Shown here in pieces: positions 1 through 4,831 of a DNA stretch of 6,557 nucleotides. The position numbers were made by a program, and so were the translations under genes. How positions within the stretch are numbered: position 1 is the stretch's first letter; each line of letters begins with the position of its first letter. Under the pieces are notes generated by a model that was not told the DNA's origin, ran no database searches, and saw only the letters and a list, made by a program, of their open reading frames with translations. Source of the stretch: Candidatus Onthocola stercoravium (GTDB lineage: Bacteria > Bacillota_I > Bacilli_A > RF39 > UBA660). Location: contig DVHV01000195.1 in NCBI GenBank assembly GCA_018711775.1, forward strand, positions 1 to 6,557, given 5' to 3'.

Positions 1-372
1 CCTTTAGATGGTAGTATTATTTTAAATGCTATATTAAATAAATTTTTTTCTTTTAAAGTGTCTTATCATCTTTATTTTTTTATCTCTTGCTTTGGGATAG
101 TTCTTTATTTACTTAGTAACTATTGGTTTTCATTAAATAATTATTTAATTGTTTCATTGTTTGTTGTTAAAACTTATTATGCATATAAGAATTATAATTA
201 TATTTTTAATAAGTTTTTATTAGAAAGATATTTAAATAAGTATGAATTTAAATATCTTAGTACTAGAGAAGGAAATTTAGATATTTTAAAACTTGATACA
301 TACCAATATTTTAAAGAAAAAGAAAAAGTAGTGGGAGAGGCTAAAAAGTTGCAGGAAAGATTTGACAAGTAA
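1..372 (+). CDS. SpoIVFB-like M50 site-2 protease, C-terminal part (5' end outside window)
   Basis: The reading frame is open from base 1, so this is the end of a longer gene and not a short ORF starting at the GTG at 58. It opens with PLDGS, which matches the conserved (N)PLDG motif of M50 membrane metalloproteases, whose Asp is the third zinc ligand; the HExxH motif would lie upstream of the window. Two hydrophobic stretches follow (visible residues about 24-43 and 48-66), then FLLERY, which resembles the region after the last helix of Bacillus SpoIVFB, and a short charged tail. The CBS domain found at the C-terminus of B. subtilis SpoIVFB is absent. The position directly before rplU is the same as spoIVFB in Bacillus. 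Family assignment rests on the motif plus synteny. A sporulation role is not shown, since such proteases also occur in non-sporing relatives. Confidence 0.72.
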   Translation, partial: PLDGSIILNAILNKFFSFKVSYHLYFFISCFGIVLYLLSNYWFSLNNYLIVSLFVVKTYYAYKNYNYIFNKFLLERYLNKYEFKYLSTREGNLDILKLDTYQYFKEKEKVVGEAKKLQERFDK

Positions 373-390
373 GAGAATTTTGGATATAAT
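362..390 (+). promoter_or_regulatory. Consensus sigma-A promoter of the rplU-prp-rpmA operon
   Basis: The -35 box TTGACA (362-367) and the -10 box TATAAT (385-390) both match consensus perfectly and are separated by 17 bp. The -35 box overlaps the last codons of the M50 protease gene, so the ribosomal operon has its own strong promoter starting inside its neighbour. The predicted transcription start is near 396-398, leaving a leader of about 90 nt before rplU. Confidence 0.85.
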
Positions 391-396
391 TGATAT

Positions 397-488
397 GTTT
401 TTAAGTAATTTCTTAAAAAACCGCACTAAAAAGGTTATAAACAAGTATGTACCTTAAGGGCGCGACTTCGAAGATAAGGAGGTATGAA
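397..488 (+). promoter_or_regulatory. Probable ribosomal protein L21 leader (autoregulatory 5' UTR)
   Basis: The roughly 90-nt untranslated leader of rplU sits where the Firmicutes L21 leader RNA is known. A first hairpin pairs 398-405 with 412-419. Further on, AAGGT (431-435) can pair with ACCTT (451-455). The same ACCTT segment can instead pair with the Shine-Dalgarno region: CCTTA 452-456 with TAAGG 475-479, or ACCTT with GAGGT 479-483. These pairings exclude each other, so the leader could switch between an open and a sequestered ribosome binding site. That fits feedback control by a ribosomal protein, probably L21. The pairings are read from sequence; the assignment to the known L21 leader family is from position and was not checked against a covariance model. 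Confidence 0.55.
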
Positions 489-785
489 ATGAAAGCTATA
501 TTTGAAACAGGTGGAAAGCAATATTATGTATCTGTTGGTGATGTTATCTATGTGGAAAAATTAGATGCAGAAGTTGGTAGTGAAGTAACTTTTGATAAAG
601 TTTTATTTGCTAATGGCGTTGCAGGAAATCCTTACGTAGATAAGATGAGTGTTGTTTGTACTGTTGAAAAACAAGGAAAAAACAAGAAAATCAAAGTGTT
701 TAAGTACAGACCAAAGAAAAAATATCGTAAGACTCAAGGTCATCGTCAACCATACACAAAATTAGTAGTAAAGAAGATTGGTTAA
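489..785 (+). CDS. rplU: Large ribosomal subunit protein bL21
   Basis: A 98-residue protein, the normal length for bL21, which binds 23S rRNA in the large subunit. The N-terminus (MKAIFETGGKQYYV) matches the family signature, and the basic C-terminal part (FKYRPKKKYRKTQGHRQPYT) is the typical rRNA-binding tail. The start at 489 is chosen because AAGGAGG at 476-482 lies 6 nt before it and family members begin exactly there; the in-frame ATG at 447 falls inside the leader RNA. The gene heads a three-gene operon from the promoter at 362-390 and overlaps the next start by one base (TAATG). Confidence 0.97.
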   Translation: MKAIFETGGKQYYVSVGDVIYVEKLDAEVGSEVTFDKVLFANGVAGNPYVDKMSVVCTVEKQGKNKKIKVFKYRPKKKYRKTQGHRQPYTKLVVKKIG

Positions 786-1087
786 TGATTAGAGTTAATA
801 TTAAAAATAATCATATTGTTATAACTGGTCATGCTAACTATGATGATTATGGTAAAGATATCGTTTGTGCAAGTGTATCGAGTATTGTTATTACAAGTAT
901 TAATGCTTGCCTTAGATTTGATTCTCAATCTTTAGAATATAAAGAAGAAAGAGATAAACTTACAATCGATATTAAAAGCAATGCCGAAGATATTAAATTA
1001 ATAATCGAAAATATGATTTATATGCTAGAAGAACTAGCAGAAACTTATAATAAAAATATTAAAATAGTAAAGGAGGAAGACAGATGA
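785..1087 (+). CDS. prp: Ribosomal-processing cysteine protease Prp
   Basis: A 100-residue protein of the Prp family (YsxB in Bacillus), which removes the N-terminal extension of ribosomal protein L27 in Firmicutes and some relatives. The family core is clear: GHA with the catalytic His at residue 16, then YGKDIVCASVS with the catalytic Cys at residue 28. The C-terminal half (VSSIVITSINACL, then acidic helices) also fits. There is no strong ribosome binding site of its own; its ATG uses the last A of the rplU stop, suggesting translational coupling. Its stop overlaps the rpmA start as ATGA. Its substrate is encoded by the next gene, and that precursor shows the matching cleavage sequence. Confidence 0.95.
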   Translation: MIRVNIKNNHIVITGHANYDDYGKDIVCASVSSIVITSINACLRFDSQSLEYKEERDKLTIDIKSNAEDIKLIIENMIYMLEELAETYNKNIKIVKEEDR

Positions 1088-1368
1088 ATTTCATGAAGTT
1101 AAACATCCAATTATTTGCGCATGTTAAGGCTCAAGGTTCTACTAAAAACGGTCGTGACTCTGCTGGACGTAGATTAGGTGCTAAAGCCAGTGATGGACAA
1201 ATGGTAAGTGCTGGATCTATTATTTACCGCCAAAGAGGAACAAAGATTTATCCAGGCACAAATGTTGGAATGGGTAAAGATCACACATTATTTGCTAAAA
1301 TTGCTGGTGTGGTAAAATATGAAAGATCTGGTAAAAATAGAAAGAAAGTAAGTGTTTACGAAGCGTAA
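1084..1368 (+). CDS. rpmA: Large ribosomal subunit protein bL27, precursor with Prp-cleaved extension
   Basis: A 94-residue bL27, located near the peptidyl-transferase centre of the 50S subunit. The core signature (GSTKNGRDS at 18-26, then RRLGAK, YRQRGT and GMGKDHTLFA) is intact. Residues 1-11 (MNFMKLNIQLF) form the Firmicutes-type extension. By analogy with Staphylococcus aureus, Prp should cut between F11 and A12 to expose AHVKAQ. The start at 1084 is supported by AAAGGAGG (1069-1076), 7 nt away; the ATG at 1093 is 16 nt from that site and is less likely. The last codons form the left arm of the operon terminator. Confidence 0.96.
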   Translation: MNFMKLNIQLFAHVKAQGSTKNGRDSAGRRLGAKASDGQMVSAGSIIYRQRGTKIYPGTNVGMGKDHTLFAKIAGVVKYERSGKNRKKVSVYEA

Positions 1369-1379
1369 GCACTTTTTTT
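1351..1379 (+). terminator. Intrinsic terminator of the rplU-prp-rpmA operon
   Basis: AGTGTTTACG (1351-1360) pairs with CGTAAGCACT (1364-1373) over 10 bp with one G-U pair and a 3-nt loop, followed by a T run (1373-1379). The stem contains the rpmA stop codon, so the terminator is built into the end of the gene. Confidence 0.9.
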
Positions 1380-1383
1380 GTAC

Positions 1384-1413
1384 AAAAAAAAGAGTATCGA
1401 TTCTTACTCTTTT
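1384..1413 (-). terminator. Terminator of the minus-strand rpn unit (possibly bidirectional)
   Basis: AAAAGAGTA (1388-1396) is the exact complement of TACTCTTTT (1405-1413), with an 8-nt loop. Read on the minus strand the hairpin is followed by a long U tract (the A run 1384-1390). The rpn stop codon overlaps the base of the stem. The T run on the plus side is short, so it may be a weak second terminator for rpmA. Confidence 0.8.
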
Positions 1414-2272
1414 ATAATAATGAAATTTGCTTTTTAGTTAACCCAGTTATTTTAGCTATTAAATCAAGGGCAATACCATTTTCCTTCATTTTTTTAGCAT
1501 TTTCCTTATTTGCTTCAGCTCTTCCTTCAGCTCTTCCTTCAGCTCTTCCTTCAGCCAGACCATCGATTCTTGCATCTTCTTTAATACAATTTAATTCATA
1601 TTCTCTTTCTTTTTCTGGATCCAAGTTTAATACTAGTGGTTGTTTTAATTTGGTTTTTACCTTTTCTGTTTGCATTAATATATCATCTCCTTTTACAAAT
1701 TCATTGATTATTTCTTGATTTTTTTTACTCATAATTATATAAGTTAATCTTTTTTCAAGTTTACTCAATGTAACTTTATTGTACCATTTTTTCATGCTAC
1801 TTGCAATATTTATTTCGAGAACTTTCATTCCTGGACAGTATTCTTGATAATCTTTATTTTGTAATATAAATTCATCTTTACATTTCTTATTAACCCCAAA
1901 TGCATTAATATTTACAAGAATTACTTCCTTTTTACTTTCAGACCCGTCTTTATTAAAGTATACACTATTATAAACTTCTGCTAAATATCTTAATTTAGAT
2001 GCTTTTAAACTCCGATAATTTTGTCTGTTCATTTCTAAAATTACTACGTATTTACCAATTTCGATAATACAATCACTACGTTTTATTTCCAAATTACTAT
2101 CCGGAACAAATTCTGTATCTAGATACTCCATATTATCTTGAATGTATTTATAATCTAATTTTAGCAAATCAGCAAGTACTGCTATTTGATAGAACCTGAA
2201 CTCCGGACTTTTAAATAGCCTTTTAAATGCTGAATCTAATGTAAAGTCTATTTCTGATTTCTCTTCAACCAT
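1412..2272 (-). CDS. Rpn family / PD-(D/E)XK nuclease 'putative transposase'
   Basis: A 286-residue protein resembling the PDDEXK_2/Rpn group, which includes E. coli recombination-promoting nucleases. The N-terminus (DFTLDSAFKRLFKSPE) is the usual opening helix. Putative catalytic residues lie in the segment SDCIIEI...VVILEMN: D67 and E80, with N82 where Gln is more usual in the E-x-Q motif. The family's R-x-Y segment follows (KLRYLAEVY, 93-101). The C-terminal part has an AEGR tetrapeptide repeat (about 239-252) and a final helical segment ending TGLTKKQISLL, typical of these proteins. The ribosome binding site AAGGGGG lies in the 15-nt gap after rhuM-fic, so the two are probably cotranscribed. 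Family members are linked to DNA cleavage, recombination and phage defence; a role here is not shown. No terminal inverted repeats or other transposon structure are visible. Confidence 0.8.
   Translation of the reverse strand: MVEEKSEIDFTLDSAFKRLFKSPEFRFYQIAVLADLLKLDYKYIQDNMEYLDTEFVPDSNLEIKRSDCIIEIGKYVVILEMNRQNYRSLKASKLRYLAEVYNSVYFNKDGSESKKEVILVNINAFGVNKKCKDEFILQNKDYQEYCPGMKVLEINIASSMKKWYNKVTLSKLEKRLTYIIMSKKNQEIINEFVKGDDILMQTEKVKTKLKQPLVLNLDPEKEREYELNCIKEDARIDGLAEGRAEGRAEGRAEANKENAKKMKENGIALDLIAKITGLTKKQISLL
1513..1555 (-). repeat. In-frame 12-bp tandem repeat inside the Rpn-like gene
   Basis: The 12-bp unit CTTCAGCTCTTC (plus strand) occurs three times without change at 1513-1548, with a partial fourth copy to 1555. 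On the coding strand each unit adds four residues of the AEGR type. Copy-number change would lengthen or shorten the linker without breaking the frame. Confidence 0.9.
1673..1694 (-). promoter_or_regulatory. Candidate internal ribosome binding site and start (M200) within the Rpn gene
   Basis: On the minus strand AAAAGGAG (1687-1694) lies 11 nt before an in-frame ATG (1673-1675, residue 200). Initiation here would make an 87-residue protein ending at 1412 and containing the repeat linker and C-terminal helices without the nuclease core. E. coli Rpn loci are known to make such intragenic small proteins that inhibit the full-length nuclease. A perfect TATAAT lies upstream at 1734-1739, but no -35 box is well spaced to it. 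Confidence 0.4.
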
Positions 2273-2287
2273 AAATCCCCCTTAATT

Positions 2288-3271
2288 TTATTGAGTTAAA
2301 AAATTCATTACTAAATCTACTAATATTTCTTTTTCTTTAGGATTAGACTGAGCAATTAATAATGTTAAAGCAACTAAAGTATTATTATCAATAACTAAGA
2401 CACCATTTTTATATAATATATTATAATAATCTAAGAAGTAAATAAATAAGGTAGCAGCAATCCGTTTATTACCATCAATAAATACATGGTTTTTAATTAT
2501 CATATAAAGAAAATTAGCGGCTTTTTCTTGGATAGTAGGATAAACATCTTTACCAGCAAAAGATTGATAAATTGCTCCTAAAATTGCTTTTAATCCTTCA
2601 TTTCTTTCTAAAGCAAACAACTTACTATCACTATTAAATCTAAGTTTATTTATTACATCAAAACATTCTTCATAAGTAATTATATTATTATTGGTAGTTC
2701 CTTTTGGTTTAACTACAGTGCGATGGTCATAATCATCCAGTAAATTTAGAGCATTAGAATACCTATTAATAACTTTTATAATTTCTGTAGCCTCATTGGC
2801 ACTTATCTCATCATTAATTCTTCCAGCAATATCTATGAGTTTAACAGTTTTTTCTAAATATTCTAGTCTTCGTTGGTTGATAGCATATCCTTTTAACAAA
2901 TAATCTTTTAATACTTTGTTTGCCCATTTTCTAAAAATGATACCATTTCGTGATTTAACTCGATAACCAATACTAATAATCATGTCTAAATTATAATATT
3001 CTATTTCTCTTGTAACATTGCGATTTCCTTCTTTTTGAACAGTCGCAAATTTTGCGACTGTTGAATAATCTAATTCTTCTTTTAGTGCATTATTAATATG
3101 TTTGCCAATTGTTTTAATATCCCTATCAAACAGTTTTGCTATTTGTTCGCGGTTCAGCCATACTGTTTCATCTTTAACATTAACTTCCAACTTTACATTT
3201 TGATTTTCAAATAATACTATTTCATTTTTCATAACATCATCTCCCTTCATTTTTAGTATTTTGTTATTCAT
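2288..3271 (-). CDS. RhuM-Fic/Doc fusion protein
   Basis: A 327-residue protein of the 'virulence RhuM' family joined to a Fic/Doc domain. Residues about 20-125 form the RhuM/Bro-N-like putative DNA-binding part (ETVWLNREQIAKLF, then YYNLDMIISIGYRVKS and FRKWAN). A coiled linker follows, and the C-terminal half (about 190-327) carries HVFIDGNKR at 262-270. Lysine after GN and no second Arg make this Doc-like rather than a classical HPFxxGNGRxxR AMPylator; Doc phosphorylates EF-Tu. The substrate here is unknown. Two in-frame starts each have a good ribosome binding site: ATG at 3271 (AAAGGAG at 3280-3286) and ATG at 3232 (AAGGGAG at 3241-3247). The shorter form (314 aa) fits the family N-terminus better. 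It is followed by the Rpn gene after 15 nt. The codons for residues 70-78 hold a perfect palindrome. Confidence 0.88.
   Translation of the reverse strand: MNNKILKMKGDDVMKNEIVLFENQNVKLEVNVKDETVWLNREQIAKLFDRDIKTIGKHINNALKEELDYSTVAKFATVQKEGNRNVTREIEYYNLDMIISIGYRVKSRNGIIFRKWANKVLKDYLLKGYAINQRRLEYLEKTVKLIDIAGRINDEISANEATEIIKVINRYSNALNLLDDYDHRTVVKPKGTTNNNIITYEECFDVINKLRFNSDSKLFALERNEGLKAILGAIYQSFAGKDVYPTIQEKAANFLYMIIKNHVFIDGNKRIAATLFIYFLDYYNILYKNGVLVIDNNTLVALTLLIAQSNPKEKEILVDLVMNFLTQ
3038..3062 (-). repeat. Perfect inverted repeat (12-bp arms, 1-nt centre) in the RhuM domain of rhuM-fic
   Basis: On the plus strand AACAGTCGCAAA (3038-3049), one T, then TTTGCGACTGTT (3051-3062). It encodes residues 70-78 (STVAKFATV), just before the conserved YYNLD segment. 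No T run follows on either strand and it is deep inside a gene, so it is not a terminator. Confidence 0.95.
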
Positions 3272-3352
3272 CAAGTTCGCTCCTTTCTAGAAGGTAAAAT
3301 GTCCCTTCATCTATATATATTGAGGAAGAGACTCTATTTCCTTTTTTTTGCA

Positions 3353-3383
3353 TAAAAAAAAGCATGTTTTTTTCAAACATGCT
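3353..3383 (-). terminator. Terminator of trmB
   Basis: AGCATGTTT (3361-3369) pairs exactly with AAACATGCT (3375-3383) around a 5-nt loop. On the minus strand, downstream of the trmB stop, the hairpin runs into eight U residues (the A run 3354-3361). Confidence 0.88.
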
Positions 3384-3401
3384 GTTAAAAATATTTAAAT
3401 A

Positions 3402-4040
3402 TTAGTTTTTAAAGCTAGCATCTAAGTAATAGATTGGTCTTTTTTCTTTATAATATTGAATTTCAAAATCAGTCATTAAGTTTGGTATATTTCTTTCATC
3501 ATTATGTAAATCCAAACTCACAGTATCAAATACATACCAATAATTAGATAACGTTTCTAAAGAATAGGCGAATAATCCTTTGTTATCGGTTTTTAATATG
3601 ATATGTTTATTTTTTTTATATATCCTATCATATAACTTTAGGTATGATTCATGCGTAAATCTATTTCTTTCATCCCGTTTCTTTGGCCATGGTTCTGAAA
3701 AAGTTAAATAGATTGTATCAATTTCTTTGCCAAAAATACTAACAATATTTCTAGCATCGTCTTTAATTAATTTTAAATTATTGATATTTTCTCTTTCTAA
3801 CTTCTTGGCGGCAGTAGCAATTTGGGATTCATTAAGTTCCAAACCAATAAAATTATATTCGGGATATTTCTTAGCCATTTGAATGATAAATTCTCCACGA
3901 CCTGTTCCAAGTTCTAGGTAAATTGGGTTATGATTACCAAAGAAATCATTCCATTTTCCTTTATATTTAGTAGGGTTGCTTACATAATATTTGCTACTAT
4001 TTAAAATGCCACTAGCATTTTTTACTACATTATATTCCAT
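3402..4040 (-). CDS. trmB: tRNA (guanine-N7)-methyltransferase
   Basis: A 212-residue class I SAM-dependent methyltransferase that makes m7G46 in the variable loop of tRNAs. Motifs in order: NPTKYKGKW (22-30), SAM-binding ELGTGRGEF (43-51), the acidic GLEL (66-69), DDAR (94-97), the family signature FSEPWPKKR (114-122, with Glu where Asp is common), LKTDN (149-153) and TDFE (190-193) near the end. The length is normal and no key motif is missing. Its ATG at 4040 has only a weak ribosome binding site (GGATGTGAG) and a very short leader from the promoter at 4059-4087. It is transcribed divergently from the rhuM cassette and obgE, and has its own terminator, so it is independent of the accessory genes downstream. 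Confidence 0.95.
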   Translation of the reverse strand: MEYNVVKNASGILNSSKYYVSNPTKYKGKWNDFFGNHNPIYLELGTGRGEFIIQMAKKYPEYNFIGLELNESQIATAAKKLERENINNLKLIKDDARNIVSIFGKEIDTIYLTFSEPWPKKRDERNRFTHESYLKLYDRIYKKNKHIILKTDNKGLFAYSLETLSNYWYVFDTVSLDLHNDERNIPNLMTDFEIQYYKEKRPIYYLDASFKN

Positions 4041-4058
4041 TTTCTCACATCCACCATG

Positions 4059-4087
4059 ATTATATCATGAGTAATTGTTTTTTAAAA
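4059..4087 (-). promoter_or_regulatory. trmB promoter with extended -10 inside a small palindrome
   Basis: On the minus strand TGATATAAT (TATAAT at 4059-4064, preceded by TGA at 4065-4067) is a perfect extended -10 box. A poor -35 (TTTTAA, 4082-4087) lies 17 bp away, as expected when an extended -10 does the work. CATGAT (4055-4060) and ATCATG (4064-4069) form an exact inverted repeat over the -10 box that might be an operator. Confidence 0.7.
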
Positions 4088-4113
4088 GGTATTATGATAA
4101 TATATACACAGGT
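4069..4113 (+). repeat. Left 45-bp direct repeat flanking the second rhuM gene
   Basis: Identical to 5185-5229 at 43 of 45 positions (the only difference is GG at 4088-4089 against CT at 5204-5205). Similarity continues weakly for about 10 bp to an ATG at 4122. The copy lies between trmB and the second rhuM gene and overlaps the trmB promoter region. Confidence 0.95.
4075..4103 (+). promoter_or_regulatory. Probable promoter of the second rhuM gene (in the left repeat)
   Basis: TTGTTT (4075-4080), a 17-bp spacer, and an extended -10 TGATAATAT (TAATAT at 4098-4103). The same boxes occur in the right repeat ahead of obgE. Its -35 region overlaps that of the divergent trmB promoter. Confidence 0.55.
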
Positions 4114-4172
4114 TAGTACTAATGTTATTTTTAAAGTTAATTAAAGTTTAAAATAAGATACAACTTGTAAGG

Positions 4173-4808
4173 ATGGTGATTCAATTGAAACATAATGATG
4201 CAATAGAAAATAAGTTTTTATTATATGAAGTAGATAATGATATTAAAGTTGATGTTATTTTGGAAGAAGAAAACATTTGGCTTACTCAAGAACAAATAAG
4301 TAAATTGTATAATAAGGCAAAATCTACAATTAATGAGCATATAAAGAATATCTATTTAGAACGGGAATTATTAGAAGAAAATACCATGAGAAAATTCGGA
4401 AATTCCGAATTTTCTACTAAGCCAACAAATTATTATAATCTAGACATGATAATTGCTATTGGTTTTCGTGTAAAATCTAAAGAGGGCACTAAATTTAGAA
4501 TTTGGGCTAATGAAAAATTAAAAGAATACTTAGTAAAAGGGTATAATCTAAATGTAGAAAGATTTAAAAATAATGGTAATGACCCATATTTCGATGAACT
4601 TCTTGATAAAATAAGAGATATAAGATCAAGCGAAAAAGTCTTTTGGAGAAAAATATTAGATATATATGCAACGTCAGTTGATTATAATCCACAAAAAGAA
4701 ATTACAATTAATTTTTTCAAAACAATTCAAAATAAAATGCATTATGCTGTTTCCAATAATACCGCCGCCGAAATTGTTTATAATAGGGTCGTAACAAGGA
4801 TAATATAG
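4173..4808 (+). CDS. RhuM protein, N-terminal fragment as now read
   Basis: A 211-residue open frame ending at the premature TAG. It contains the Bro-N-like putative DNA-binding part (ENIWLTQEQISKLY at about 34-47; STINEHIKNI at 51-60; YYNLDMIIAIGFRVKS; FRIWAN) and the RhuM-specific middle (KIRDIRSSEKVFWRKILDIYATSVDY, about 151-176, and FFKTIQNKMHYAV). The last residues (VVTRII) are out of frame with the family. Codons 73-81 hold a perfect palindrome. The N-terminal half is clearly related to that of the RhuM-Fic protein at 2288-3271, but this gene has the usual RhuM C-terminus and no Fic domain. The fragment could still fold as a DNA-binding piece. Confidence 0.7.
   Translation: MVIQLKHNDAIENKFLLYEVDNDIKVDVILEEENIWLTQEQISKLYNKAKSTINEHIKNIYLERELLEENTMRKFGNSEFSTKPTNYYNLDMIIAIGFRVKSKEGTKFRIWANEKLKEYLVKGYNLNVERFKNNGNDPYFDELLDKIRDIRSSEKVFWRKILDIYATSVDYNPQKEITINFFKTIQNKMHYAVSNNTAAEIVYNRVVTRII
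4389..4415 (+). repeat. Perfect inverted repeat (12-bp arms, 3-nt centre) in the RhuM domain of the second rhuM gene
   Basis: AGAAAATTCGGA (4389-4400), AAT, then TCCGAATTTTCT (4404-4415). It covers exactly nine codons, residues 73-81 (RKFGNSEFS), ahead of the conserved YYNLD segment. Its place in the protein matches the palindrome at 3038-3062, but the two sequences differ. Confidence 0.95.
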
Positions 4809-4831
4809 GACTTACAAATTTTAAAGGGGAT

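Noticed and set aside
58..372. A separate 104-residue membrane protein starting at GTG 58
   Set aside because: The frame stays open to the window edge and encodes the M50 PLDG motif upstream of that GTG, so it is the tail of a larger gene.
447..488. Upstream in-frame ATG extending rplU by 14 residues
   Set aside because: It lies in the leader RNA, lacks a ribosome binding site, and bL21 proteins start at the 489 position, which has AAGGAGG at ideal spacing.
1513..1555. CRISPR-like array
   Set aside because: Units are 12 bp, contiguous with no spacers, and in frame in a coding gene.
1412..2272. Complete insertion sequence, from the 'transposase' label often given to this family
   Set aside because: No terminal inverted repeats or target duplication were found around the gene, and Rpn-type proteins are nucleases not shown to move as IS elements.
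3306..3340. Promoter for rhuM-fic around the TATATA tract, and a weak hairpin before the T run at 3342-3349
   Set aside because: No -35 box is recognisable at proper spacing, and the hairpin pairing is broken by mismatches; neither can be called.
1371..3362. Matching flanks (C-T run-G-3 nt-A run-G at 1372-1392 and 3341-3362) as boundaries of a mobile block carrying rpn and rhuM-fic
   Set aside because: The match is almost wholly T and A runs belonging to terminators, so it is not good evidence of a repeat.
4781..4808. Programmed -1 frameshifting in rhuM
   Set aside because: The zero-frame codons AAT AGG GTC do not form an X XXY YYZ slippery site and no strong downstream stem was seen; a base deletion is simpler.
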